Shown one piece after another: positions 1 to 14,000 of a stretch of 60,000 nucleotides of DNA (its first letter is position 1; each line of letters starts with the position of its first letter). The translations under genes and the position numbers were made by a program. The notes under the pieces are model-generated. The model was not told the DNA's origin. It made no database searches and saw only the letters and a program-made list of their open reading frames with translations. This stretch comes from Takakia lepidozioides. Taxonomy: Eukaryota > Streptophyta > Takakiopsida > Takakiales > Takakiaceae. The DNA lies in the NCBI GenBank assembly GCA_030704615.1, contig CM060734.1:37094042-37154041 (forward strand), written 5' to 3'.

Positions 1-340
1 CTCATCTCCTGAAAGCAATTATCTCTAGGCACATTCTCCACATATCTTGCAACATGTACTACTGCAGCTTGTTCCTAATTCCTGCCTGTCCACTTTACTT
101 GTGTGGATCTAAGTTACCTTCTGCTCCTGGAAATGGATCCACAAGCAAAGCCTGATAAAGTGATTTGCAACGTGTCTGCACAAGGACCTCCAAGAGAGTG
201 TGTTGGGTAAGTAGATCAAGTTACTGGGTCCCCCAAGTCCTCTCTGCTTCAGGGGCTGCATTGCCAGGGGCTCCAAAGCACCCATCACACCAAGTGCAAT
301 TCTTCCAGCATTGTAGAGGGAGAGAAAGAGGAAGGTGAGC
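1..340 (+). other. 5' flank of the oxidoreductase gene
   Basis: The stretch directly upstream of the first in-frame ATG (341) of the oxidoreductase gene. The same frame is open back to about position 215, where a TAG occurs, but it has no earlier ATG. This is therefore either 5' UTR, or the end of an upstream exon if the real start (perhaps part of a plastid transit peptide) lies further out. I see no clear TATA box or other promoter element. Confidence 0.35.
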
Positions 341-3300
341 ATGGCATGTTGGACGGTCTGGCGAATGCCAGGAGTAGGAAGGCCGACGGGGTGGAGGGCT
401 GTACGTTGCGAGGGAGGCGAGGTGTTTGGAGACGGTGGCAGGAAGAGAGTAATCGTGCTGGGTGGCACAGGGCGGGTAGGGGGTTCTACTGTCCGAGCCT
501 TGGCAGCCGTCCCTGGCCTTGAGCTCGTCGTGGCTGGCCGAAACCGGTACCTCTCTGACAACCTCTTTTGTCCTGAAAACTTACAGGATCATGGGGAAAC
601 TATCCAGCTGCCCATACGAGAAACCCACTCCACGATGGATACAATGCGATAGATTAGATTAATTGTTATGGTATTTGTGCACAGATACGACAATTGAAGC
701 TAAGAATCCGCATTGATGGATGTTCAAAATTGCTACTGAGGGCAAGGAGTTCTAGATGATCCTGAGCCCATTAGCACTGGGGCTGTCGCTAGCCTGTCTC
801 ATCGTTTGACAAAGTTAACTTGTCGAGGTCCTAGCATGCTACAAAAAAACACGGTACATCGTGCGTACCTGGAGGATCTGCAGCAAACATGGCGGTTCAT
901 CAGGACATCCCAGCACCCGTTGTGCCAAGAACGAATCTGTTGTATCGAGGATTAGAGATGATTTGCCATCCCATTGCCAATCATGCTCTGGCATTCATGC
1001 ATCTTGCTGCTCTCCAGGTGTATTAGGAAGCACCTTTTTGTCTTTGTTGATGTAATTCAGTTTGTGAAAGAATGCGACTCTGGGCCTTCTTAGAACGCTG
1101 TAGGGTTGATGGGACGATTCTGTTCATGAGCAGGGAGAAAGGGGAGGCTTTAGCAGCAGAGCTTGGTGGGAGCATAAAATTTGCCCAATGTGACTTTGAG
1201 AACACTGCAGCGTTGAGAGCGGCCCTTGAGGGTGCGTCCATTGGCAAGATTTTTTAAAGTGTGTATTGATGAGGTGACTGAAAGGTCCTAGCTAAGGTAA
1301 CCAGCCAGCAAGTTTGTACTGGTTTATCCAACTTTGCCTTAGTTCGCCCAAAGAATGCAGAAGCTTGAAGTTTGCATGTAGATTTTCATCGTTGAATCTT
1401 CTTCCTTTCTCTCATTGGACAGACCTCAAGTGGTATTACAATGTAGCAGGAATAGACCTATCATTCTCCTAGAGTGAACAAGCTCTTGATGGGGGACCTG
1501 GGCTTGCTCATGTGGACCAAGCACAGTTTTGCTGGCTAACAATACATGAAGTATAGCAGCGCACTAAGTCCAGCAGTCTATGGTGCTCTAGAGAGCCTTA
1601 AATGTGTCTAAGCCTACAACATGATCTTGATACGTAGACATCTGATACAAAGGCACATTTCCTTGCAGGAATGGACCTGGTGATACATGCAGCAGGCCCC
1701 TTCCAGCGGCGGGAGCAGTGCACTGTGCTAGAGGCTGCCATAGACACCAACGTTCCATTCTGCACCCTCACCTTAACTCTTGTTTTCTTCTAGTGTTTCT
1801 TTGGGAGGAAGGAAGGAGATGTCTTGGTCTATGTGTGCTCTGGAAGGCCAGATCATTCTTGTACTTCCAAGTGCAATGCCCAAAGAGCAGGATGAGAGGG
1901 AAAGAGAGGGGAGGGAGTTTTGAGGCATATCACTGAAGCCTTGTAGCAGGACCTACTTTTTCAGAGTAGTTTTAATTGATACTGACCTTCAAATTTCATC
2001 CACAAGGGTCTTTGCAAGGATGTGTAAGTTTCTCAAATTGAGTAACAAGGTGAGAAAGGATGGGGTAGAGCAAAGAAAGAGACCTTATGGCTAGCTCTCT
2101 GGCCTGTAGATGTGCACTAAATTTTCAAACTCATTTTGGTCAGAAATTGCCCACAGAATTACCTTGCACCCATGATTGCACCAGAAACATTGAAGCTTGT
2201 TTTTAATCTTCTGTATTCTTACTACAGTTTTCACTGTTCTGATTGCAAGATGGTTTGGTGATGCAGACGGCCTACATTGATGTGTGCGATGATCAAGACT
2301 ATTCCAAGCAGGCAAAGAGCCTCCACCAGAAGGCACTTACTGCACAAGTTCCAGCAATAACAACAGCTGGAATCTACCCTGGAGTCAGTAACAGTGGGTC
2401 CTTAACGGAGCTTACTTATTTTTCATTTCTGAAATCAGCCTTCTGCATCAGAATCGCAAGACCTGTAGATTTCACTCCCCTCTTTTTCTCTCTCTCATTG
2501 CTGCGCCCTTTTTCAGTGTGGTGCCTTCCTTCTAGTTGGGAGCAAAAAACAAGGGCAAGAGAGACGAGACTTGAATCATGACTTTGGTTGCATGAAGCAA
2601 AGATAGGTGGAAGGAAAGAGGGGCGTCTCACGGATTTGTTAGTATTCTGGGGGGGTTTAATGCAAACAGAGATTCAGAGATATGGAGAATAAAGACGGAG
2701 TTGCATGGAACTAAGCCACAGAGAGGGTTGATTCCTTCTGAGGAAGGTTGTGGATGCATTGCAGTAATGGCAGCTGAGTTGGTACGCTTAAACACAAAGG
2801 AAACTGAAGATGGAAGCACAAATGGAAGCCTGCCTGAGCGACTCCGGTAAGTTTCTCGTTTCAACCTGTTTTTGTCAACGTAGTCTGCTAGTATTCATGT
2901 GGGGTCCTCAAATTCAAATCAGAATGAGGCTGGCATGTTGGCTTAAAGAGCCTTACAACTAATCTTGGAGGCTATTTTGGACTGTGTCTTCATCAACGTA
3001 TGCCAGGTTCTGGCCTCTACTCATTATTTCACATATCTGTTTGTAAACTGAAGCTCTTGCTGGTTCTTGTCTAGGTTCTCAATTTTCAGTATTGAGAACT
3101 GTTGAAGTTCTCTTTATTTGACCATATCTCCCGTACCCCTCTTCCCTTCAGACTTTTTGCATGTCCATCCTGACAGTTCTTTTCAGGTATTCTTATTACA
3201 CAGCTGGATCAGGTGGGGCAGGGCCCACAATTCTCGCAACAAGCTTTCTGCTACTTGGCGAGGAGGTGGTAGCCTATAAAGATGGTATCCCTCTAATTTT

Positions 3301-5003
3301 AGCTCTTAGTTTGACGTAGTACCTTGATTGCTTCACATGGTTGAGTGGATTGTGTGCACTATTTCCTTGTGGGCAAACAACCCTGCACCCGGTTGGCCGC
3401 AACAGAGAGGTGGGGGATGATTGGACAATGAGAGGTAGAGGGGACCAGGTTCCTACTGAATGTTTGATGTAGTTGAGGTATTAGCATGGATGTTACCACC
3501 CCATAGAGAACCAGCAAGTTATGCTCATTGGAAATTCCCTGGGCCCCATAACGATCAGCGATCCATCCAGTCTGTCATGAGAAAACAGGAGGGAGCTACC
3601 TTGACACACCTTGAACAGACCCATAGGTTATCCACAACTCTCCTAAGTGAAGCTTTGGCATGCTTGTTGGTTTAAAGAGCTGAAGTAGGGAATAGAGACT
3701 GTGAACTGCACTTTTGTCCTGTAAAAGTCTTAGACTCATTCTTGCTTTTTGCTCAGATACTTACGTGTGGTAATCCTGGAAAGAGACACCTCGGAGATTA
3801 CCACAGACGAGTTGATGCTGCCGTATACCCTCTCCAGACATTTGTGTTATGACTATTTCAGGCTGCGGACATAGTTTAGCATTTTCGGAATATCAAGCAA
3901 CGTCCACTGATCCTATATTTCATCTCTATTTTGACAGGGAAAGAGGTGAGGCAGAAGGCATACAGTGGGCAGCGTAATGTTGATTTTGGGAAGGGAATTG
4001 GCACAAAACCTGTCTTTCTGCTGTAGGTTCCTCACCTGTCTCTCTGTCTATCACTTCTTTGGTTTCTGTTGTGCTTTGTTGTTGTACTTGTGTCCTTTGG
4101 GTCCTTTGGTCCACAGATAAATTTACTTTGTCTCTTTCTGCTTAGTGGCTTACCTGCATGAAGCACTCCGCCTTCAAGCAAGGCTTTAGCTTTGAGTTTT
4201 ACGTTGGTCTCAGTGGTTCTACCGTGTTGTTCTACTTTTCTCTCTTGGGCCCATCGTGACTCCTGGGGACCTAACAACTTCCCCTTTTATTCTCCCCCTC
4301 TCTTGCTCGCTCTCTCTCTCTCTCTCTCTAGCCCATGTTTTTCTTTCCATTTTGTCCCGTAAGCTCTATGAGCTTTCCGCGGATGTTATAAAGCACCATT
4401 TCATTTCATTTCATTTTATTTCTCTCTAGCCCATATTGACGGGCGGAAGCCTCCTGTGTCCTGCACATCCCCAAGCATGTCATTATTGTGGTAAACGCAG
4501 GGCTATAAACTAAAATCAATAACTCTGCAACCTGGCTGTCGAGTTTGCACCAGACAAGTGCCTCTGTGAGTGCCTTAATGGCAGTTGCTGGAATCTAAGT
4601 TTATACCTGCAGCTGAGGTGCAGGGATAAGCTAAACCCTGGTGGGTCCCGGGAGGGTTAGTTTCCAATGGGTCAATGGCTGTAAGGCTATGGCAAGCCGA
4701 GTACATTCTCTCTCTCTCTCTCGGTGACATGGACGGCAGTACAACCAGTCACATCTTACACATCCGTGGTTAGGCTTAGGACTGCAGGAGCAGTGCCCAA
4801 TTCAACACTTAATTCAACACTTTATCTGTGTGACATCAATGTCAGCACCTAAACCCATTCTCGATTGCATGCCACCAGATTGTCATGACCTGTATGCATG
4901 CACCGTAAATTGGGCTGAGTTTCCACTTCCTGGTGGGTTGACATCCCAAAACTGGCTCCTGCGGGATATGTATTCAAGGGTATGTGATAGCAGGCAATGA
5001 AAA

Positions 5004-5047
<44 letters not shown>

Positions 5048-8000
5048 TAAACTTATAGCCTGCGAGAACAATCAAAATTTTAGCTCCTATCAACATCAAC
5101 ACTCCTCAGGGTGATCCCTGGGAATTGGTTACTTATGCCAAATCTAGGACTTCATGTGTAGTTTTTGGGGTGAATCCCAGGATGGACGATGTGTCCTTTA
5201 AAACTACATGCTCTAGCGTAGGCTTGGATTTCATGGCTAATGGTACCATCTCGAGACTTGATAACAGGGGTACGTTGAAGGTTGCAATGACCAAAAGTGT
5301 TTCTAATAGAGTCCCACATCAATTCAATCTCAAAGAAGTTCGTCCCTTGACTGGCTGGAGAGCGGTCTTAGACATTGTTGATTCAATGGGGCGCTCTAGG
5401 AAGACAACCAAGGGCAACGACTTCAACTTGAGAGTTTCTAATCGGTTTGATGCTCTGGATGAGGTTGAATCCAAACAGCCAGAAGGACAAGATGCCCCTA
5501 AGTGTACGGAACCTGAACGTCCTGAATCTGAAGGATTGGTACTCTGAATGGTTTACCAATCCTCAAGGTTTACACAAGACGAACAAATTCTATACACGGG
5601 GTAATTGTCCCCACGCCGTCAGATGGACAATCTGTCCCTAAGTGTGAAGAGCCTGAACGTCGTGTAACTGAAGGATTTGGTACTCTAAATGGTTTACCAA
5701 TCCTCAAAGTCTACACAAGACGAGCAAAATCTATACACGGGGTAATTGTCCCCAAGCAGTCTGACGGACAATCTGCCCCTATGTGTGCGGAGCCTGTGCG
5801 TCGTGTAACTGAAGATTTGATACCCTGAATGGTTACCAATTCTCAAAGTTTACACAAGACGAGCAAAATCTACACATGGGGTAACTGTCCCCCCTTTGCA
5901 GAACGGTTGGCCGTCCAGGAGCAATCACAAGCTACCTAGACGACAAACAATTCACATGCAAAGGGCTGGCTTGCGGCTGGCCACTTTCAACTTCTCAGGG
6001 TTGACCAACCAAAGGAAACAACTCGAAGTGGGACAAGTTCTTCGGACTAATGATATTCATATCTGTGCTGGGCAAGAAACATGGGAAACGTCGGATAAAC
6101 TGGTTGGAGATGTCAATGGTTATAAATGGGCAGGTAAGATGTTACTCTCAAGGCAGCCTCTGCCAAACGCGGTCAAAAAGGGGTTGGATTCTTTGTCCGT
6201 GATTTCTTGTTTGACAATTGTGAAATTATCAACAAGGGTTTGAGGTACGAGCATAGTATCTGGCTAAAACTGAATCTGAAGGGCGGCATGAGTACAAAGG
6301 ACCTCTTTGTGGGTTGTGTTACATGCCCACAGAGGGGACCTTAGTGCTGACGCAGACAAAGCCTTCGAAGATGTAAAGCTGGACTGTGCTTCGTTCCTTG
6401 CCAAAGGTCAGGTGGTACTATTGGGGGACTTCAATGCCCGGGTGGGCAAAGGGATCCATCAGGACGATATCATTGGACCTTTTGGTGAGGACGAGCTGAA
6501 TTCTAATGGCAGACGGTTAATTAACTGTCTAGAAGAGCTTCAGCTTTTGACCTTGAATAACAGGACAAGAGGTGACCAAGTGCAGTGGACTCGTGAGAAA
6601 TCCCAAACTGGGGAACGTTCCATTGGACTATATCATAATAATGGAAAAATTTTGTTCCCCAGTGTGCAATGTGTTGATCGACAGAACTGATATTGGTACC
6701 TCTGACCACTTCCTGGTTTGGACTGAGATCAAAAGGTGTTTTCCCACCACCAAGAGATCTGTGAAACGTTCGATTCGGAAGTGGCGCATAGAAAATTCCA
6801 CAATGAGGAGGTCAAGGCTGAGTACGTCCAGGCCTTGCAAGAGGCTCTCCCTCATTTTGTCCAATCGCTCCAAGAACTTCAGTCACGCTCTGTTAACGCA
6901 AGAAATGAAGTCGAAAGAGCAGTGGACTCTTGGGAGAGTTTCGTTTCCTCCGTGGCTGACAAGATCATTGGGAGGAAACTAATTGTCTGGTAGAGCAGTT
7001 AATTGGTGGACCAATGAGATTAAACTCAAGATAGCTGAGAGACGAGCCCTCTATAAAGAGTGCTGCAATTTGGAAACCAACAGAGAATTGTGGGCGAGGT
7101 ACTACCAGCTCCGTAAGAATATCAATCAGCTTGTTAGGTCTCAGAAGAAATTATACTGGGACAAGTTATACAGTGAAATAAACTCAAACCACCATGTGGT
7201 AATGACAAGAAATTCTGGTTGGCCCTTCAACGTTTGTACAAGCCGAAAAACGGTCAGCAAGTACAAGCGCTGAAGACTACTAAAGGTGCAGTGGTGACTT
7301 CATCGGTTGACATTGTCAAAACCTTTGAAAACTCACTACAGTATCCTTGGCAGAACTTCTAGGTCTAACAGTGAGGGGTCTTCTGCTGAATGGAGGGACA
7401 CAGTTGGAAAACTGTTCCTATGATTCAAAACAGCCCTGATGAACTGGAGTATATTTCAATGGCTTATAATGCTCCCATTAGTTCTTCTGAGATTGTGGAA
7501 GCAATTGAACATTTAAATGGATATAAGCTGGTGGACCTGATGGTATTGTCAACGAGCTTATCAAGCACGGTGGCGATCCCATGATAGAGGCCCTAGTTCT
7601 CCTCTTTAACCTTATCTGGAAGACTGAAATGATCCCCTTTCGCTGGCGACAGGGGGTCATTGTCAATCTATACAAGAAGGGTGACAGAGAAGAACCGGGG
7701 AACTACCGTGGCATCACGCTCCTCAATGCTGTTGGCAAGACATTCTGCAGAGTTATAAGTACTCGTCTCGAGGTTGATCTGGAGTCTAGAGGTTGTTTCC
7801 ACGAAGGCCAAGCTGGCTTTCGGCGAAACAGGGGCTGTGTGGATCATATCTTCACTCTAAGCCAGATTATCCAGGGAAGGAAAAAAGAAGGGAAACCCAC
7901 TTATGTTTTTTTCCTGGATGTCAAAAAGGCTTATGACACAGTGTGGAGAGATGGCCTATGGTTCCGCCTCTGGTCTTGTGGGATCAAGGGAAAGATGTGG

Positions 8001-11000
8001 AGAGTTGTCCACAACTTGTATGCTCACACCAAAAGCTGTGTCACTGTTAACGGACAGAAGTCCAACTTCTTTGACATAGACCAAGGTGTAGCTCAAGGAT
8101 GTACTCTCTCCCCTCTGCTCTTCAATGTTTTCATCAATCAACTCCTCGAGGATGTGGAAAGTGAGGGATTTGGGTTAAGGGTGGGTGATACCACCATACC
8201 AGCCCTTATGTTTGCGGATGACTTCGCAGGCATAGGGGAGACTCCAACCAATCTCCAGGAGTTGATTGATTGCGCGAAGAGATACTTTGATCTTTGGGGG
8301 CTAGAGGCTAATGTCAGCAAATGTGCAGTGGTAGCATTCAACGACAGAGGAGAGGGAGGAAGTGATCTTAAGTGGCAGTGGGGTAGCCAAGAGATCCCGG
8401 TCCTCCCTTCCTACACTTACCTGGGCGTTGAGTTTCCTCCAATTGTAATTGGGATGCACATATCCGGAAAGTTGTTCAAACTGGCAAGGGCAAAGCTCTG
8501 GGGCTCACTAAATTTTTCCACTGCAGAGGGGTCAACTCTGAGGTTAAGAAAACCATGCTTTGTCGCGTTATTAGACCTGCCTTGGAGTACGGATCTGCTA
8601 TATGGGTTGATAACTCCAACCAGGCTAAGTCTCTAGAATCCATTCAAGTGGGGGTGCTTAAGGAGTGTATGTCAGCATGCTCCAAAACAGCCAATGTGGC
8701 TGTTCGGGTGAGTTTGGCATTCCGTCCTTAAGCTCCCGAGGAGATGAATATGGTGGGGTCAGCTGCAACATATGCCCAACACCAGATATCCTAAGTTAAT
8801 CGACTCTATATCTTGGAAACAGGACCGCCCTGTCAAACAGGCTAAGTCCTGGCAGAAGAGAGTAGAAGAGATTCTCAAGGACCTGGACCTGGATCCGCAA
8901 GTCTTGACCCTGCTGGATAAATCTGACTTAGAGGCTGTAGTGTCCAGCCATGTCTGTTGCCATGAGATTGTCTGATGAAAATGAAGTTAGGCAGAAAACT
9001 TCCCTGAAACTTGTTTCCAGTCAGTGACATGGGGGAGGACATCTTGGATGACCTCAAGGGTCTACCCACTCTCGGCACACTAGACTGAAATTTAAACTCA
9101 GGGCAGGAAGCCTACCTTTGAACAGCAAACAGAGCAGAGAGGAAAGGGAGAGTGCAATTGCCCGTTGTGTGGGCAATCTGAAGACAGTATTCATTTTCTG
9201 ATACACTGTCCGGGGTTCTCTCACCAAAGAGACGCTCTCTTCAATTCTATCAAGGGAATTGTGCCTGTACCCCTGTTTACCAACTTTGAAAGTCTCGAGG
9301 CTGAGCCAAAAGCCCAGGCCCTCCTGAGGCCTAGGTTTTGGGCAAATCACACACAGCAGATTGATGCTTGTGTGAAGGGATTTCTAGAGGATATCTGGAA
9401 AACCCGGATTAATTCTTATATGAAGGTAAGTCTTACTACCAACGTCAGCCCCTGACAGAGGTAGGTTCTGTCCCTTTTGTTTCCCGCTCAAACTGGGCGC
9501 GGGGTCAATGGCCACAAGGCTACGGCAAACAACGTCTTATGAGTACAATCTCTCTCTCTCTCTGGATAAATCTGACTTAGAGGCTGTAGTGTCCGAAGCC
9601 ATGTCTGTTGCCATGAGATTGTCTGATGAAAATGAAGTTCGGCGGAAAACTTCCTGAACTTGTTTCCAGTCAGTGACATGGGGAGGACATCTTGGATGAC
9701 CTCAAGGGTCTACCCACTCTCGGCACTAGACTGAAATTTTAACTCAGGGCAGGAAGCCTACCTTTGAACAGCAAACAGAAGCAGAGAGGAAAGGGAGAGT
9801 GCAATTGCCCGTTGTGTGGGCAATCTGAAGACAGTATTCATTTTCTGATACACTGTCCAGGGTTCTCTCACCAAAGAGACGCTCTCTTCAATTCTATCAA
9901 GGGAATTGTGCCTGTACCCCTGTTTACCAACTTTGAAAGTCTCGAGGCTGAGCCAAAAGCCCAGGCCCTCCTGAGGCCTAGTTTTGGGCAAATCACACAC
10001 AGCAGATTGATGCTTGTGTGAAGGGATTTCTAGAGGATATCTGGAAAACCCGGATTAATTCTTTATGAAGGTAAGTCTTACTACCAATGTCAGCCCCTGA
10101 CAGGTAGGTTCTGTCCTTTTGTTCCCGCTCAAACTGGGCGCGGGGTCAATGGCCACAAGGCTACGGCAAACAACGTCTTATGAGTACAATCTCTCTCTCT
10201 CTGGAAGAGTTTGGCATCCCTTCCTTAAGCTCCCGACGAGATGAATTCAAGGTGAGATGGTGGGGTCAGCTGCAACGTATGTCCAACATCAGATATCCTA
10301 AGTTAATCGACTCTATATCTTGGAAGCAGGATCGCCCTGTCAAACAGGCTAAGTCCTGGCGGAAGAGAGTAGAAGAGATTCACAAGGATCTGAACCTTAG
10401 ACCGCAAGTCTTGACCCTGCTGGATAAATCTGACTTAATGGCTGTAGTGTCCAAAGCCATGTCTGTTGCCAGGAAATTGTCTGGTGAAAGTGAAGTTAGG
10501 CGGCGGGAATCCTACCTTTGAACAGCAAACAGAAGCAGAGAGGAAAGGGAGAGTGCAATTGCCCGTTGTGTGGGCAACCTGAAGACAATGTTCACTTTCT
10601 GATTCATTGTCCGGGGTTCTCTCACCAGAGAGACGCTCTCTTCAAATCTAACAAGGGAATTGTGCCTGGACCTCTGTTTACCAACTTTGGAAGTCTCGAG
10701 GCTGAGCCAAAAGCCCAGGCCCATTTGGGGCCTAGTTATTGGGCAAACCACACACAGCAGGTTGATGCTTGTGTAAAGGGATTTCTAGAGGATATCTGGA
10801 AAACCTGGGTCAATTATTTATTCCAATGTAATTCTTACTACTGGCGTCAGCCCCTGACAAAGGTAGGTTATGTCCCTTTGTGTTCCGCTCAAACTGGGCG
10901 CGGGGTCAATGGCCATGAGGCTACGGCAAAGAACATCTTATGAGTACATTCTCTCTCTGAAATTTAATATCTCGGGTATTGCTCACAGGGAACAGTACCT

Positions 11001-14000
11001 CTCTAGGTAACAAGGCTCTTTAATGCTCCAATGACAGAAGCTAACCTGGTCTTTTGAATTTGCAGCAATTTACCAGAGGTTTCAAGTACACATAAGGTGC
11101 TGGGGATCCCAAGCGTGAGTGCGCGCTTTGGCACTTCCCCTGACATTTGGAATTGGGCTATGGGGGCTGTGGCAGCTCTGGCTCCTAAGGTAAGAGAAAG
11201 AGATTACCCATCACCATAAAGCCCTAGATCGTGCAAAGGGCTGCAAAAGGGACATGTGGGGACAATAACATCTGAAGGGGTTCACTTATGCTACTGGTGC
11301 GGCTGGGGAAGAGAACAAGCTTGCCTCTATTCCCTTGGCAAAGGCTTTCCCCAGTGCTCTTTATGATAGCAGCCGATTTTGCAATAAAGCACCCAAGACT
11401 CCCAAAACTGAGCAAGAAAGAGGGGTGGCAACTGTCAGTTTTAGGCTTGTGAAGAGGCATTTTGCTGTGAATACTTTGCATTGCACTGCATCAGAGAGTG
11501 GACACCACCCTCAACATCTTTCCAGGCATACTGTTTCAGTTTTCCCGGATGCATTTACTTAGTCTTCAGGTGTAACCAGCCTACTTCCAATTTGGCTGCC
11601 CAATAGGGGAGGGCCCTTACTGAATACAGTTTCCAACAAAGCTGAGGAGAAGTCTTGCAGGAGAGAGGAACAAGGACATAAAGGAAGCCCAAAGAGCTTA
11701 TGGACAAGAGTGTGTAACCAACAAATAAACAACTATACAGCAAGGAAAGGGAAGATACTGGCGACAGACAGACAGATGAAATGGAGGTGGAACTGGAAAG
11801 TTCCTCAAATGGATTTGTTATCCCATGATGTTCATTCTGTTGTTGGCTGCAGGGATTCCTGCAAGATCGGAGCAAGGTGGAAACGTTGGTGCGTTTGTCT
11901 GATCCATGGGTGCGTGCCGTTGATGGCATTGCCGGTGAACGCATGTCAATGAGGGTCAGTTGCTATGCATTCACCCAGTCCTCCTCTCTCTGCTCCCTCC
12001 AGAAAGGTGATGGGTTCTTGGTCTAAAGGCCGTAGCATGCATCATGTAATAAAATACTCTCTCCCTTAGCTGAGAGAAGCTATTCTCTTTGCCTTATGAA
12101 ATATTGACTTATGAAATATTTGCTTTTGTTCTTATCAACTCTATCAACTCTTTCTCTCTTTCTCTCTCCCTGCTATTTCCCGCTCAAACTGGGCGCGGGG
12201 TCAATGGCCACAAGGCTACGGCAAACAACGTTGTATGAGTACAATCTCTCCCTGCTTTGCCATTTCATTCATTTCCCTGCTTTGCTCACAAGGCTACGAC
12301 AAACGTTTTATGAGTACATTCTCTCCATGCTTTGCTGGTTTTGGTCTACTACTTTATTATATGGGCTCATCATTTTTGAGGATGCCCAATGTGATCCATG
12401 GAGTGTTCATAATCCATGGCACTTAAAAGGATCGTAAACTGTCTCTCCTTGCTGTATGTCTGGATGTCCACTCTCTCTCTCTCTCTCATTGGGAGGAAAC
12501 TAATTGTCTGCGGTAGAGCAGTTAATTGGTGGACCAATGAGATTAAACTCAAGATAGCTGAGAGACGAGCCCTCTATAAAGAGTGCTGTAATTTGGAAAC
12601 CAACAGAGAATTGTGGGCGAGGTACTACCAGCTCCGTAAAGATATCAATCAGCTTGTTAGGTCTCAGAAGAAATTATACTGGGACAAGCTATACAGTGAA
12701 ATAAACTCAAACCACCATGGTGGTAATGACAAGAAATTCTGGTTGGCGCTTCAACGTTTGTACAAGCCGAAAAACGGGCAGCAAGTACAAGCGCTGAAGA
12801 CTACTAAAGGTGCAGTGGTGACTTCATTGGTTGACATTGTCAAATCCTTTGAAACTCACTACAGTATCCTTGGCAGAACTTCTAGGTCTAACAGTGAGGG
12901 GTCTTCTGCTGAATGGAGGGACACAGTTGGAAAATCTGTTCCTATGATTCAAAACAGCCCTGATGAACTGGAGTATATTTCAATGGCTTATAATGCCCAT
13001 TAGTTCTTCTGAGATTGTGGAAGCAATTGAACATTTAAATAGATATAAAGCTGGTGGACCTGATGGTATTGTCAACGAGCTTATCAAGCACGGTGGCGAT
13101 CCCATGATAGAGGCCCTAGTTCTCCTCTTTAACCTTATGGAAGACTGAAATGATCCCCTTTCGCTGGCGACAGGGGGTCATTGTCAATCTATACAAGAAG
13201 GGTGACAGAGAAGAACCGGGGAACTACCGTGGCATCACGCTCCTCAATGCTGTTGGCAAGACATTCTGCAGAGTTATAAGTACTCGTCTCGAGGTTGATC
13301 TGGAGTCTAGAGGTTGTTTCCACGAAGGCCAAGCTGGCTTTCGAAACAGGGGCTGTGTGGATCATATCTTCACTCTAAGCCAGATTATCCAGGGAAGGAA
13401 AAAAGAAGGGAAACCCACTTATGTTTTTTCCTGGATGTCAAAAAGGCTTATGACACAGTGTGGAGAGATGGCCTATGGTTCCGCCTCTGGTCTTGTGGGA
13501 TCAAGGGAAAGATGTGGAGAGTTGTCCACAACTTGTATGCTCACACCAGAAGCTGTGTCACTGTTAACGGACAGAAGTCCAACTTCTTTGACATAGACCA
13601 AGGTGTAGCTCAAGGATGTACTCTCTCCCCTCTGCTCTTCAATGTTTTCATCAATCAACTCCTCGAGGATGTGGAAAGTGAGGGATTTGGGTTAAGGGTG
13701 GGTGATACCACCATACCAGCCCTTATGTTTGCGGATGACTTCGCAGGCATAGGGAGACTCCAACCAATCTCCAGGAGTTGATTGATTGCGCGAAGAGATA
13801 CTTTGATCTTTGGGGGCTAGAGGCTAATGTCAGCAAATGTGCAGTGGTAGCATTCAACGACAGAGGAGAGGGAGGAAGTGATCTTAAGTGGCAGTGGGGT
13901 AGCCAAGAGATCCCGGTCCTCCTTTCCTACACTTACCTGGGCGTTGAGTTTTCCTCCAATTGTAAATTGGGATGCACATATCCGGAAAGTTGTTCAAACT

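Larger units (their letters stand above)
5043..9563 (+). mobile_element. Non-LTR retrotransposon (CT-tailed LINE), copy A, longest copy
   Basis: About 4.5 kb between two CT tracts in intron 7 of the oxidoreductase gene, same strand as the gene. In order: a putative ORF1 (5125-5547), a 141-bp tandem repeat (5512-5890), an apurinic-type endonuclease (about 5956-6720), a linker region, a reverse transcriptase (about 7390-8450), a C-terminal CCHC zinc motif (9159-9215) and a 3' UTR with the shared module at 9502-9531 followed by a CT tail (9549-9563). Several single-base indels break the frames, so this copy is not functional. The RT resembles APE-type LINEs of the CR1/Jockey/I/Tx1 group; I cannot place it in a clade without a tree. 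Confidence 0.88.

Noticed and set aside
109-561. 150-codon minus-strand frame over the first exon of the oxidoreductase
   Set aside because: It is antisense to a well-supported exon, with proline/serine-rich text of the kind produced by a reversed GC-rich coding strand.
7956-8341. Minus-strand open frames inside the LINE RT
   Set aside because: They recur at the same place in copies A, B and C and are antisense shadows of the conserved RT sequence.
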